From positions 186,001 through 250,000 of the forward strand of contig NZ_QAJP01000002.1 of NCBI RefSeq assembly GCF_003852535.1: 64,000 nt of DNA, given 5' to 3'. Below the pieces are notes generated by a model. That model was not told the origin of the DNA. It saw nothing but the letters and a program-made list of their open reading frames with translations, and did not search any database. Both the position numbers and the translations under genes were made by a program. Shown here one piece after another: positions 49,374 through 57,496 of this stretch (position 1 is its first letter; every line of letters begins with the position of its first letter). This DNA comes from Herminiimonas sp. KBW02 (GTDB lineage: Bacteria > Pseudomonadota > Gammaproteobacteria > Burkholderiales > Burkholderiaceae_D).

Positions 49374-49954
49374 CAGAACCGTCCAGTAATCAAGGCGAAG
49401 TCGTCGCTCAACTCCTCCGATGGATTCTCTTGCGCGTCGATACTACGTGCCACTTGAGCCATCTTTTTGTATTCATCTGCCAGTGAATCCCGAAGTGAGG
49501 TGGACTGCGTGAGCGGATATGCCATCTTCCAAACCATGCGAGCGATCATCAATTCGACAACCTTTGAATCCCAGTCAGACTCGTCAGACCTGAAAACATA
49601 CTCGATTGGCAGCATCGTTCCCGATGCCAGGATCTTCTTGCGCTCAACTTTAAATTTCATGCAATTCGGGCTGCCTATGTCCTGGTCGCCAACTGACTTC
49701 AGACGCAAGAAATTGGATGGGAGTGCAAACTGTGCTGAAAAGCCAAAGGCCGGTACGGCTGCCATGGGAGCAAGCACAGCACGATCACTTGAGCAGTTCC
49801 AAGGATGCTCACGAAGGAGCGAATCTTTTTCAATGGAGTAGATGTTCTTGCAGAGTTTGGCGCGATCGTTCGGCTCGTCAAAGGAGGAAATGCCATCCTT
49901 GCCAAGCTGAAGAAATGCGGCACTGCAGATCGAAATATCGGTAGCGATGATCAA
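49373..49954 (-). CDS. Tail tubular protein A / adaptor
   Basis: This is a 193-residue protein of the gp11 type that joins the portal to the tail. The recognisable core is CKNIYSIEKDSLLREHPWNCSSDRAVLAP, then FGFSAQFALPSNFLRLKSV. No ATG begins the frame. The most upstream start is TTG at 49954, directly behind AAGGGAG with almost no spacing, so the true start is uncertain and could be a rare codon a few bases on. Confidence 0.82.
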   Translation of the reverse strand: MIIATDISICSAAFLQLGKDGISSFDEPNDRAKLCKNIYSIEKDSLLREHPWNCSSDRAVLAPMAAVPAFGFSAQFALPSNFLRLKSVGDQDIGSPNCMKFKVERKKILASGTMLPIEYVFRSDESDWDSKVVELMIARMVWKMAYPLTQSTSLRDSLADEYKKMAQVARSIDAQENPSEELSDDFALITGRF

Positions 49955-49965
49955 CTCCCTTAAGG

Positions 49966-49990
49966 AAAAAGGGGCGACCGAAGCCGCCCC
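49966..49990 (-). terminator. Intrinsic terminator after the capsid block
   Basis: On the minus strand GGGGCG pairs with CGCCCC, extended by a G-T and a C-G pair around a TTCG tetraloop (49971-49990). Five T residues follow. It stands between the gene at 50021 and the adaptor gene. Confidence 0.85.
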
Positions 49991-50020
49991 AAGACACCAA
50001 CAGCAGCAGAGAGATAAAAC

Positions 50021-50482
50021 TTACGGCGCGATGAATGGAATCTCAGCGCGGATTGCAGCGTTTGCCGTACCTGCAGCACCTGCCAAGGTGCCGTAGATTT
50101 CAACGTCTGCCGGCATTTCGTAGAACTGACCGCCGGTTACCTTTGTGCCGGTATTCAATTGAGCCGTGGCTGCAGTGGTGATTGCAGTTGCAGCACAAAT
50201 TGCGGTGGCATCAATCGCAACCTTGGTGATCGCGTCACGGATGCCTAGCGACAATGTCAGCGAAGCAGCATTCGCAGCATTCGACAAGGTCATTGGGCAC
50301 AGCAGACGAGAGCCTTTCGGCAGGATGATTCCGGTACCGAAGGTGCTGCCGTCTGCAGGCGACGCGTAAGTCGCCGGGGTGTCAATAATTGCTACGCGGT
50401 TACGGTTCTGGGTGGTTGCGGTTGCCTTGCGACCAGCAACTTGAGCCACCTTCGAACGCGTGAGAGTGTCAAGATCAGCCAT
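50021..50482 (-). CDS. Putative capsid decoration protein
   Basis: The 153-residue protein is rich in Ala, Thr and Ile and looks beta-stranded (SRLLCPMTLSNAANAASLTLSLGIRD, AATAITTAATAQLNTGTKV). I do not recognise a family. It follows the major capsid gene by 54 bases and shares a transcription block with it, bounded by hairpins, so a head decoration or stabilising role is a reasonable guess. Confidence 0.55.
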   Translation of the reverse strand: MADLDTLTRSKVAQVAGRKATATTQNRNRVAIIDTPATYASPADGSTFGTGIILPKGSRLLCPMTLSNAANAASLTLSLGIRDAITKVAIDATAICAATAITTAATAQLNTGTKVTGGQFYEMPADVEIYGTLAGAAGTANAAIRAEIPFIAP

Positions 50483-50502
50483 GATTCATTCCTTTAAACG
50501 GT

Positions 50503-50528
50503 TGCGGCGCCAGGGTTCTGGCACCGCA
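50503..50528 (-). terminator. Hairpin between capsid and following gene
   Basis: Arms TGCGGCGCCAG and CTGGCACCGCA pair with one mismatch around GGTT. No T run follows on the minus strand, so it is more likely an mRNA-stabilising or attenuating hairpin. Confidence 0.4.
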
Positions 50529-50536
50529 TGGTTTGC

Positions 50537-51397
50537 TTACTGGTAGGAGACTTGGACGACCTTCTTCTCGTCCTGACGGCCTGCGCCGTAGCTTCCTTCG
50601 ATACTTACCTGCCAGGCGTTGCGCTTGTCCGGACGTTTATCAACGTCACCACGCTCGTCGCCGTAACCGAAGTGGATCGCGTCCTTGCTGTACGCAGCTG
50701 TGGTGCGAACACCGCCGACATTCAGCACGCGTTCGAATGGGATCCAGTTGAAGCCCATCCACTTTTCAGTCAGCGAGCCGGTTTGCAACATCTTCACCGC
50801 CATAAAGTCGGCCGATGTCAGCGTGGTATCGGACATGATTTGCGTCATGGCCAGCGAGTCGTACAGGAAGAACAGTTCTTGTTCGTCGTCGGTTTCGTTT
50901 TGACGGAAGATCGACTTGGTTTGAATGATCTTGGCCTTCGTCAAACCGGTGCCGCCGGCCGCGATGATTTGCGACGCTGGCAATGTGAAAGTCGCAGTAC
51001 CATCCAGCGCGACAATCGGGTTCAACGCAGCCTGGAAGATCACGTCGTCGATCTTGCGGTTACGAGCCGCAACCAATTGCTGCATGTACTGGCCGCCGGT
51101 GACCGGATTGACCTTCATCTTCGGAATATCCATGCGGTCCAGCGGGATAGCCTTGAAGAAGTCACGCAGCGGCACGTTACGTGCGGTGTGATCTGGATCT
51201 GCCCAGAGGGTATCGCCCAGGCGAACGAGGGCTTCGTCCATCTCGACGGTGCCGAGGTTGTTGATAGTGAAGGATGCACCTTCGATCTGACCGCGGTCAT
51301 AGATCGTTTTACGCAGGCGCGAGTCTTTTTGTTGAGCGAGCGTACGCAGCGAGTTATCAAACTGCGTCACAAACTGCTTGGTAATTGAATCAGGCAT
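50537..51397 (-). CDS. Major capsid protein
   Basis: This is a 286-residue HK97-fold candidate from the ATG at 51397, preceded by GGGGGTGG. A longer reading to 51517 lies over the leader and is rejected. Motifs: KQFVTQFDNSLRTLAQQKDSRL, DRMDIPKMKVNPVTGGQYMQQLVAARNRKIDDV, NETDDEQELFFLYDSLAMTQIM and the end GYGDERGDVDKRPDKRNAWQV. These fit the phage capsid family of several temperate podoviruses. It sits after the scaffold gene, behind a hairpin-rich leader. Confidence 0.85.
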   Translation of the reverse strand: MPDSITKQFVTQFDNSLRTLAQQKDSRLRKTIYDRGQIEGASFTINNLGTVEMDEALVRLGDTLWADPDHTARNVPLRDFFKAIPLDRMDIPKMKVNPVTGGQYMQQLVAARNRKIDDVIFQAALNPIVALDGTATFTLPASQIIAAGGTGLTKAKIIQTKSIFRQNETDDEQELFFLYDSLAMTQIMSDTTLTSADFMAVKMLQTGSLTEKWMGFNWIPFERVLNVGGVRTTAAYSKDAIHFGYGDERGDVDKRPDKRNAWQVSIEGSYGAGRQDEKKVVQVSYQ

Positions 51398-51528
51398 AGT
51401 GCCACCCCCATAAGGAATAAGAAAAAAGGTTTGTCGCGCCTTTTCAGGGGTGTCCGTTTCCGGGCCTTGTCTGGCAACACATCTGGTTTCCATTGCTGGG
51501 CAGATGCAGCAGATCATATTTTTTTTGC

Positions 51529-51546
51529 TTGTCGGAATCCCGACAA
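51529..51546. repeat. 18-bp palindrome, copy 1
   Basis: TTGTCGGAATCCCGACAA has 7-base arms around AATC. The same 18 bases occur at 54996-55013, and a 15-base core is inside the terminase gene at 37187-37201. Here it lies in the leader of the capsid gene. Confidence 0.8.
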
Positions 51547-51574
51547 AATAAAAGCCACCGCAGTGGGTGGCTTT
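51546..51574 (-). terminator. Terminator-like hairpin before capsid gene
   Basis: Nine-base arms AAAGCCACC and GGTGGCTTT (51551-51559, 51566-51574) are followed on the minus strand by TTTTATTTTG. It lies just after the scaffold stop and could uncouple capsid from portal and scaffold transcription. Confidence 0.7.
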
Positions 51575-51593
51575 GTTATCGATCGGTAGTCAC

Positions 51594-52463
51594 CTACTCT
51601 TTCGGCGTGTTCTTTGCGTAATACGCCGATACCTGAGCGGATACTTTCTTGTGATCAGGATGCTTTGCATCCATGTAGGCGGGGCTGGCCAAGGCGGCAG
51701 AGATGTCAAAGCCTGGCGGGATCGATCCATTTGCTGAGCCTGGCGTTTTGTCTTCGCTCATTTCCTTGCCGACCGCTGCGAGGATGCGGATTGCCATTGG
51801 GTTGTTTCCAAGGGCTTCGTTTACTTCTTTGTAGCTCAAACCAATCGATTCGGCGATTGTATTGGCAGCGCGATACGCGGCTTTAAAATTACCTTCCGAA
51901 GAATCTTTCCAGAGAGCTTCTAACTCTTTGGTTACCTCATCGGAGTTTGCCTTTTGTTGATCACCAACCATCTGTGGCAAAAGATCGTAATACTCGCCCA
52001 TCACTTCTTCGTACTGCTTCTGTGATAGTCCCATTTCGTGGGCTTTTTTTGCAAAACGCTCTGTGTCCAGCTTCACATCCTTCAGAATTTCAGGAAGCGC
52101 AGGAGCCTTGTATTCGCTGTGTTCTTTGGGGCGCATATCGCCGGACCCCATTTTCTTTTCCAACGCAGCACGTGCTGTCTCTACCTTTTCCAGTGTCTTG
52201 TCCAGGTCGAGTGTGCCGTCTTCCTTCTTGACGTGATACTTTTCAGCCACGGATTCCGGCTTCCAGGCGGCTTCACCGCCGCCAGCGCCGTCTAACGCAC
52301 TTCCATCCTGGCCACCTTGGTCACCACCTTCTCCGGCAGCTCCAGCAGCTCCGCCGGCCGCAGGATCTGGCAAAGTAGCGCCGTCGCCACCACCGCCGTT
52401 ATCGCCGCCATCACCTGCAGCTTGTTCACGCATTACCCATTTATTGTTCTTGATTTTCATCAT
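51594..52463 (-). CDS. Capsid scaffolding protein
   Basis: The 289-residue protein has a Gly/Ala/Asp-rich disordered stretch at about residues 15-65, then charged helices (KTLEKVETARAALEKKMGSG, MGLSQKQYEEVMGEYYDLLP). A short C-terminal segment follows that would contact the coat. Composition, size and place between portal and capsid match T7 gp9-like scaffolds. It overlaps the preceding small gene by 23 bases. Confidence 0.78.
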   Translation of the reverse strand: MMKIKNNKWVMREQAAGDGGDNGGGGDGATLPDPAAGGAAGAAGEGGDQGGQDGSALDGAGGGEAAWKPESVAEKYHVKKEDGTLDLDKTLEKVETARAALEKKMGSGDMRPKEHSEYKAPALPEILKDVKLDTERFAKKAHEMGLSQKQYEEVMGEYYDLLPQMVGDQQKANSDEVTKELEALWKDSSEGNFKAAYRAANTIAESIGLSYKEVNEALGNNPMAIRILAAVGKEMSEDKTPGSANGSIPPGFDISAALASPAYMDAKHPDHKKVSAQVSAYYAKNTPKE

Positions 52464-52698
52464 CTGCTCCTACGTTGTTGGCAAGGTTGATTTGTCGCAC
52501 GATGTGCTGCACGACGTTGTGTTCCCCTGAGTTGAGGAATGTCTTCAGGATGGCGTCAACGCCGCCCGTGGTGGTTGCTGGTTTGCTGAACAGTAGGCAA
52601 AGGTGCTCGAGAATCAGCGCACCACGTGCGTCTGCTTCGAATATCTGGCGGTACATTTCCGGGGTAATCCGGTCAGGAATTGAGCGTTTGCTGTCCAT
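52441..52698 (-). CDS. Small protein between portal and scaffold
   Basis: The 85-residue protein is helical and slightly acidic (RITPEMYRQIFEADARGALILEHLCLLF, VVQHIVRQINLANNVG). I do not recognise it. It follows the portal gene directly and its end overlaps the scaffold start. Small genes of unknown role are common in this place in T7-like phages. Confidence 0.65.
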   Translation of the reverse strand: MDSKRSIPDRITPEMYRQIFEADARGALILEHLCLLFSKPATTTGGVDAILKTFLNSGEHNVVQHIVRQINLANNVGADDENQEQ

Positions 52699-52699
52699 G

Positions 52700-54337
52700 T
52701 TATTGCGCCATAGATGCTTCGATAGCCTTCTCGCCTGCTACCTGCTGAAGTTGCTGCTGCTGGGCCTGCTGTTGTGCTTGCTCGGCCGCTGCAATATCCG
52801 TCTTGCGCTTCTCGGTAAGCTGCTCCGGACCGCGCAGCAGGTTTGCCGGAACACCGAGCGCCAGGCCTTTTTCGTAGTTCGCGGCGTCCATGTCGATGAC
52901 ATCGAGCAATGCAGGGTTCTGTGCAGCGCTTGCGGTCTGGATGAGGCCGGCGATCAATGCATCGATTGCGTTGACCTGCTCCATTTTCTGGGCGCGTGCC
53001 AGTGGGTTGAGGTATTTAACGATGAAATCCCGGCCCTTCAATGTCTCCGGTATCGGGCCGAGTTCAGCTTCCAGAACCCCAGATCGGTACGCAATGGCAA
53101 AACAGCGCTCAACCATGACCTGCAAGTATTCACCCTGCAGCCTGGCGAACATTGGGCCCAGCTGTGCGCGGATTTTGTTGATTCGGGCTTGAACCTCGGT
53201 AGCGGACAGCACGCCGCCGGTCAGTGGTGTCAAGCTATCCGACATCAGAGACTTGCTGATTGACTGGCGCAGCTGGTCTGCTTTGGAAAATGAGACGTTG
53301 AAGTCGGCGCCGGTCTTCAACGGCGTCAGACTCTCCGGACTTGCCATCATGATGATCTTGCGCGCTCCCACTCGGGCGGTGCGCGGATTGAACACACCAT
53401 CGTCCACCCCCTTCCACATGCCATAAATGGCAATATCCAGGCTTTCCATCTCCATGCGCAGGATATCGTTCAGCGTTTTGACATTCGGCAGGACATTGGA
53501 GCCGATCCCAGTGGCGTACGGCGTGCCGGGAATCAGGCGCCAGCGAGGTACCGCACATGGGAACTCATGGTAGCCAGACTCCCGCAACAGGGTCTTGGCA
53601 TTGCATTCGATGTGAATTGAGCGAAACGGCAAGTTGTTCTTCAGGAAGCCTTTGCGGTCCTTGGCATTTGGCTCGATCATCCAGACGCACTCGACTGTTT
53701 CTGTCAGCTTGCCTTCCTCATACTTGCGGCGGCTGCTCTCGGAAACATTGTCCAGTCCATATTCGGTGACCAGCTGCTCGATTGTCGGCTGCCATACGCG
53801 GCAGATCGTATCGACACGGCCATTTGCCTTTGATGCGCCCACGTAGCACTGATACAGCGGCCACGATTCGAAGTTAAAGCCGCCAATCTCGTTGCCATCT
53901 GAGTCGCGGCGCTGGTCGATGTACATCACAAACCAACCGGCCGGCACCAGATCCGACAGGTTTTCGTACCCTACTGCATCGAATCCGGAATTGTGGATGT
54001 TCTCGAAAATGAACTGGCTTGCACCGTCCATCCAGCGAGTTTCATCCTCACGCGTCTGGCCAGCATCGATATCGAGCCAGCGTGAGTTTGCAGGGTGAAC
54101 ACCGGAAGCCAGCGAGGATTTAAGCACCTCGGCATCGTCCATTGCGGTGTTGTCGTAGAGTCGCGCACGTTGCGACTGAGCCGTATTGGCACCGGCCTCA
54201 ATGAAGCCGTACCAGGCGGTCGCACGCTCAGGCGCAAGGTATTCGAATACCTCTTTCCATACCTGGTCGTATGGCTGGCGCTGGGCGACCATCTGTCCCT
54301 TGCGCCGCAGTACCTGATCTACGATTGATTCGCTCAT
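52700..54337 (-). CDS. Portal (head-to-tail connector) protein
   Basis: This is the 545-residue dodecameric connector of the T7 gp8 type. Recognisable parts are QPYDQVWKEVFEYLAPERATAWYG, NTAMDDAEVLKSSLASGVHPANSRWL, CAVPRWRLIPGTPYATGIGSNVLPNVKTLNDIL and SLTPLTGGVLSATEVQARINKI. The tail is Gln/Ala-rich (QAQQQAQQQQLQQVAGEKA). It leads the structural operon and overlaps the previous stop by four bases. Confidence 0.92.
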   Translation of the reverse strand: MSESIVDQVLRRKGQMVAQRQPYDQVWKEVFEYLAPERATAWYGFIEAGANTAQSQRARLYDNTAMDDAEVLKSSLASGVHPANSRWLDIDAGQTREDETRWMDGASQFIFENIHNSGFDAVGYENLSDLVPAGWFVMYIDQRRDSDGNEIGGFNFESWPLYQCYVGASKANGRVDTICRVWQPTIEQLVTEYGLDNVSESSRRKYEEGKLTETVECVWMIEPNAKDRKGFLKNNLPFRSIHIECNAKTLLRESGYHEFPCAVPRWRLIPGTPYATGIGSNVLPNVKTLNDILRMEMESLDIAIYGMWKGVDDGVFNPRTARVGARKIIMMASPESLTPLKTGADFNVSFSKADQLRQSISKSLMSDSLTPLTGGVLSATEVQARINKIRAQLGPMFARLQGEYLQVMVERCFAIAYRSGVLEAELGPIPETLKGRDFIVKYLNPLARAQKMEQVNAIDALIAGLIQTASAAQNPALLDVIDMDAANYEKGLALGVPANLLRGPEQLTEKRKTDIAAAEQAQQQAQQQQLQQVAGEKAIEASMAQ

Positions 54338-54525
54338 TGTCCGAGTGTGGTTTTGCCATAACTGAGTGCGGTACCTGCGCCGGTTGACAGCGCAGATGCT
54401 TGTTGCACGCGCTTGCGTGCAGCTGTTGATTGGTTCGCTTTCTGGGCTGCTTCGGCGGCTGCTGCATCAGCTTCCGCCTTTGGATCCGTGCGAACCACTT
54501 CCGGTTGTTTACCGCCGCCACACAT
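54334..54525 (-). CDS. Small MCGGG protein before portal
   Basis: The 63-residue protein begins MCGGGKQPEVV and has an Ala-rich helical centre (KAEADAAAAEAAQKANQSTAARK). Its end contains GTALSYGKTTLGQ. Short proteins with an MCGGG start are often found beside portal genes of temperate podoviruses. The function is unknown. It overlaps the portal start by four bases. Confidence 0.65.
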   Translation of the reverse strand: MCGGGKQPEVVRTDPKAEADAAAAEAAQKANQSTAARKRVQQASALSTGAGTALSYGKTTLGQ

Positions 54526-54528
54526 GAC

Positions 54529-54939
54529 TTACGCCCGAGTCGCGAGAGTTGTTGCAGGGACAAACCAGCCTTCTTCGGTCAGGACCGGTACTTCTGGCTT
54601 GTTCTTCAAGACTTCGGACATGCTCGGCAGCTTTGCCGATGTCGGCATACTCGATGGCGCACGCTGCGCGGACAGCACCTTGACCATTGCGGCCAGCTCG
54701 GCAACTTGCTGCTGCAATGCGGCTGTGTCGCTGGCTGGTGGCAATGCTTCGTCTGGTGCTTTGGTGCCAGCGTCGTCACCAGTTACGGCTCCCGAGGCGG
54801 TGAAGGCATCGCCGGTGGCGCCTTGCGATCCGTCGCTGGCTGCGCCAGTTGTTGCGCCTTCTTGGTTCAATGCTGGGTCGGTGCCTGGTGTCTGCACGAC
54901 GCGAGTGGTTTTTGCTGTGTTGCCGGTGGCTTTTGACAT
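54529..54939 (-). CDS. Phage protein with disordered N-terminus and coiled coil
   Basis: The 136-residue protein is not recognised. The first 60 residues are Thr/Gly/Ala-rich and likely disordered. A short coiled coil (TAALQQQVAELAAMVKVLSAQ) follows, and the end is KPEVPVLTEEGWFVPATTLATR. It starts the structural block just downstream of the second copy of the 18-bp palindrome. Confidence 0.6.
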   Translation of the reverse strand: MSKATGNTAKTTRVVQTPGTDPALNQEGATTGAASDGSQGATGDAFTASGAVTGDDAGTKAPDEALPPASDTAALQQQVAELAAMVKVLSAQRAPSSMPTSAKLPSMSEVLKNKPEVPVLTEEGWFVPATTLATRA

Positions 54940-54995
54940 GTCGGTATCTCCGAGGAATTAGCGGGATGGAACAGCGCCGACTTTATCGGGAATCT

Positions 54996-55013
54996 TTGTC
55001 GGAATCCCGACAA
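54996..55013. repeat. 18-bp palindrome, copy 2
   Basis: The sequence is identical to 51529-51546. It directly abuts the stop of the gene at 55014 and precedes the first gene of the structural block, so like copy 1 it marks a boundary between gene blocks. Confidence 0.8.
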
Positions 55014-55259
55014 TCAGACCTTGAGCGCGGTGGCCTTTGGGAGCGTTTCGCGGGTGTTGCCGGTGACCGAGCACCACAACGCGATGAGTTTTTCGCCATC
55101 GATGTGGCGAGGGTTGGCATGTAGATCGCGCCAGCCGAGGATTGTGGTGCGCGGCACATCGATCGCCATGCCAATGGTCGCAGGCGTGTAGCCCTTCCGC
55201 TGGATGTCCAGCAAAACGTAGAACCAGTCAATCAGCAGTGGTTCGACGGGCTTCAGCAT
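55014..55259 (-). CDS. Small putative DNA-binding protein
   Basis: The 81-residue protein contains a helix-turn-helix-like stretch, GYTPATIGMAIDVPRTTILGWRD, followed by IDGEKLIALWCSVTGN. It may be a late regulator of the phage, as it stands at the junction of early and late genes. The family is not recognised, so the role is inference from the motif and place. Confidence 0.6.
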   Translation of the reverse strand: MLKPVEPLLIDWFYVLLDIQRKGYTPATIGMAIDVPRTTILGWRDLHANPRHIDGEKLIALWCSVTGNTRETLPKATALKV

Positions 55260-55261
55260 AG

Positions 55262-55444
55262 TTAGACCCCATCCTTCGGTGGCGTCCAGCCCAGCTTGAT
55301 CAAGGCTTCGCGAGTCTGCGCGTCACCTGTTTGGATGATGTAACGGTACACGGCCTGATCCGTGCCATCCGTCCTTGACCGCACTGTCTGAATGATGTCC
55401 AGTCCATCGATTTGCGTATCCACGCTGTAATTGATAATGGTCAT
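55262..55444 (-). CDS. Small phage protein, unknown
   Basis: This is a 60-residue protein without a recognised motif (NYSVDTQIDGLDIIQTVRSR ... ALIKLGWTPPKDGV). Its ATG overlaps the rusA stop by four bases and it ends two bases before the next start, which supports that it is translated. Confidence 0.6.
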   Translation of the reverse strand: MTIINYSVDTQIDGLDIIQTVRSRTDGTDQAVYRYIIQTGDAQTREALIKLGWTPPKDGV

Positions 55445-55941
55445 ACGAGCGTAACTCCTACGATGTCTTCAGGATATGGAACCGGCTTCTCATCAAACAT
55501 CGAAACCTGTGGCTGCTCGACGGCCAGCGCCGTGATTGTCACGACGACCCGGGCGCCGTGTTCGTCCGGCTCCATGCGTTCGGATGTCAACCGGCGAATC
55601 CATTTGTCATCCTCGATCACCAGGTCTTTCATCGAATCAAGCAGTACCTTGTTGGCATTGTCGATATCGAGACACATAACGCTGTCATCCCATGCCGCGC
55701 CGTCTTTCTTGACACGCTTCTGCCAATCCAGTGGACGCTTCGGATACAGCTTGATGTCGACGTGAACGCGGCCCGTGATCTTTGCCGTCACGCCCTGCGA
55801 ACGACACGACGCTGCGGTTAAGGCGCGATACTCGCGGCCTTCCTTGGTCGGCAGAATCGCAAGATGGTTTTTCATCTTTACCGGCATCCAGTAGCGATTG
55901 ACGCTGATCGGGTAAGGCAGCGTCAGGGTGATTGTCGTCAT
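55441..55941 (-). CDS. rusA: RusA-like Holliday junction resolvase
   Basis: The 166-residue protein matches RusA: LPYPISVNRYWMPVK at the start, then the catalytic acids in CLDIDNANKVLLDSMKDLVIEDD with basic residues around them. RusA cleaves four-way junctions made during phage recombination or replication. It lies in the early-to-middle block with four-base overlaps to both neighbours. Confidence 0.9.
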   Translation of the reverse strand: MTTITLTLPYPISVNRYWMPVKMKNHLAILPTKEGREYRALTAASCRSQGVTAKITGRVHVDIKLYPKRPLDWQKRVKKDGAAWDDSVMCLDIDNANKVLLDSMKDLVIEDDKWIRRLTSERMEPDEHGARVVVTITALAVEQPQVSMFDEKPVPYPEDIVGVTLV

Positions 55942-56153
55942 GGCTTCGTCATCCCCACCGAAAAAGCCGCCACACCGATGATCGCCAGCACAATGGCTGT
56001 ACCGAACACCCAGGCCATGACCTCGCTGAACTGATCCTGCGTGTCGAAGGATTCCTGGTCGTCATCGTCCGGCAGCGCACGGTCAATCGCGCCCAGGTAG
56101 TCGCGGCGGCGCTGGATCTCGTCGCACATTGAGGTTTGGAATTTGGCTTTCAT
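55938..56153 (-). CDS. Small single-span membrane protein
   Basis: The 71-residue protein (ATG at 56153; a TTG at 56216 is not needed) has an acidic N-terminal half (RALPDDDDQESFDTQD). One membrane segment, MAWVFGTAIVLAIIGVAAFSVG, is near the C-terminus. Its role is unknown. Four-base overlaps with both neighbours show it belongs to the operon. Confidence 0.65.
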   Translation of the reverse strand: MKAKFQTSMCDEIQRRRDYLGAIDRALPDDDDQESFDTQDQFSEVMAWVFGTAIVLAIIGVAAFSVGMTKP

Positions 56154-56980
56154 TGCGATTTGCCTACGAAAATGATCCGGAAAGTCCGATATTTCGAGCG
56201 GTGGTCCTGCTCGCAATAACGACGGAACGCATCTTCGTGCAGCTCACCTGGCAGCATGTCAATGCCGTGGCCAAGCGTGCCGCCCTTCCATGATCCCTTT
56301 TCTGGCCCTACCTGCTCGCTGAATTCGATGTCAAGGCTGCGCCGGATCTTCGGCTGACGGAACAGGCTCAAGAATTTGCACCATTTGTCACCGAAAAGCC
56401 ATTCCCGCTCCTCAATGCGAGTCGTGGCTTGAATCAGTTTTCCGTCGTAGTCGTAGAAGTCAAACTTCGCGGTCGGAACGACATCCTTCACCGCACGCGC
56501 CACCTCCCAGCGTTCGCGCTTGCCTTCGGTCCAGAAATGCTTACCAGCGAGGTCATAGAAGCTGTGACGCACAAAACGCCATTCACGCCACGGCAGGAAA
56601 ATGCATTTAGATTTTGATGTGCTGCTGTCCCATGTCTGAGGACCATAGTGCAAGTGCAGCGCGCCTTCGCTGAACGTGAAACCGAATTCACGGCGGAAAG
56701 TCTCGAAATAGTAATTCCGACCTTGACGCGCAATGGTGGCGGCGTCCCATGAATCGGCTATGTGCTTGATGCGAAAGTCATCGATCAGCTTTGGCAATTC
56801 CACGATAAGTGTGCGTCCGAAGGCGTGAAGCTTCAGATTGCATCCTGCGCTGCGGCAATCTGGATCGCCACCAGAGTCCAGCACAATGCCGAGCGGACGC
56901 CAGCCTTTCGTGCTGTGCTTGCTGTAGGTGAACGGCCAAAAGTGCTTGTCGTTGTCACTGTATCGACGCTTGAATTTCAT
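56150..56980 (-). CDS. Phage protein of unknown function
   Basis: The 276-residue protein is rich in Trp, Phe, Arg and His (WREWRFVRHSFYDLAGKHFW) and ends with LGHGIDMLPGELHEDAFRRYCEQDHRSKYRTF. I do not recognise a named domain, though the style recalls conserved proteins of temperate phages of Burkholderia and Pseudomonas. The ATG at 56980 has GGGAG seven bases upstream. Confidence 0.65.
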   Translation of the reverse strand: MKFKRRYSDNDKHFWPFTYSKHSTKGWRPLGIVLDSGGDPDCRSAGCNLKLHAFGRTLIVELPKLIDDFRIKHIADSWDAATIARQGRNYYFETFRREFGFTFSEGALHLHYGPQTWDSSTSKSKCIFLPWREWRFVRHSFYDLAGKHFWTEGKRERWEVARAVKDVVPTAKFDFYDYDGKLIQATTRIEEREWLFGDKWCKFLSLFRQPKIRRSLDIEFSEQVGPEKGSWKGGTLGHGIDMLPGELHEDAFRRYCEQDHRSKYRTFRIIFVGKSQ

Positions 56981-57037
56981 CCTTACTCTCCCAGGTTGGT
57001 CTGCAAATGCGCGCACGCGCGCGTATATGTGGCTGCG

Positions 57038-57496
57038 TTACGCATGCTCTGGCACCGGGAAACTTGCTCGTTTCCAACTATCCGATGCGCCTGGATCAAC
57101 CACCGGTGCGGATTGCGGCAGCAGGCTAAGTGCCGGCTGTGTGCCTTTGCAAACCTTTTCCAGTTCCGAATCCAGACGTGCATACCAACCCGATACGCTC
57201 TCACCAGACTGCAGCAGCAGATCGCTGCGCTGGTTCAATCGCAGATCGTTCTGAATCTCGCGGTAGACCTTTTCCCACTCGTAGCGGCTGCGGTAGCGGT
57301 TGATCTTTTCCATCGACAGGACGATGAACGAAAGGCGGTTCAGTTCGTTGCTGATGCGTGCCCACGAAATGGCGTCAGTGCCGGCGTGATAGCCGCAAAA
57401 CCATTTGTCGGTACCGCCGGTGCTGTTGCTGGTGGTGCCCAGACATGGACAGCCATACGCCGCACAGCGGCTGGGGTCTACGGTGTGATCGTTCAT
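57038..57496 (-). CDS. Phage protein with putative zinc-binding N-terminus
   Basis: The 152-residue protein has a cluster CAAYGCPCLG at about 11-20 and WFCGYHAG at about 32-39, which could bind one zinc through Cys and His. The rest is helical (SRYEWEKVYREIQNDLRLNQ). It overlaps the end of the replication gene by four bases, so a role with it is possible, but the function is unknown. Confidence 0.6.
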   Translation of the reverse strand: MNDHTVDPSRCAAYGCPCLGTTSNSTGGTDKWFCGYHAGTDAISWARISNELNRLSFIVLSMEKINRYRSRYEWEKVYREIQNDLRLNQRSDLLLQSGESVSGWYARLDSELEKVCKGTQPALSLLPQSAPVVDPGASDSWKRASFPVPEHA

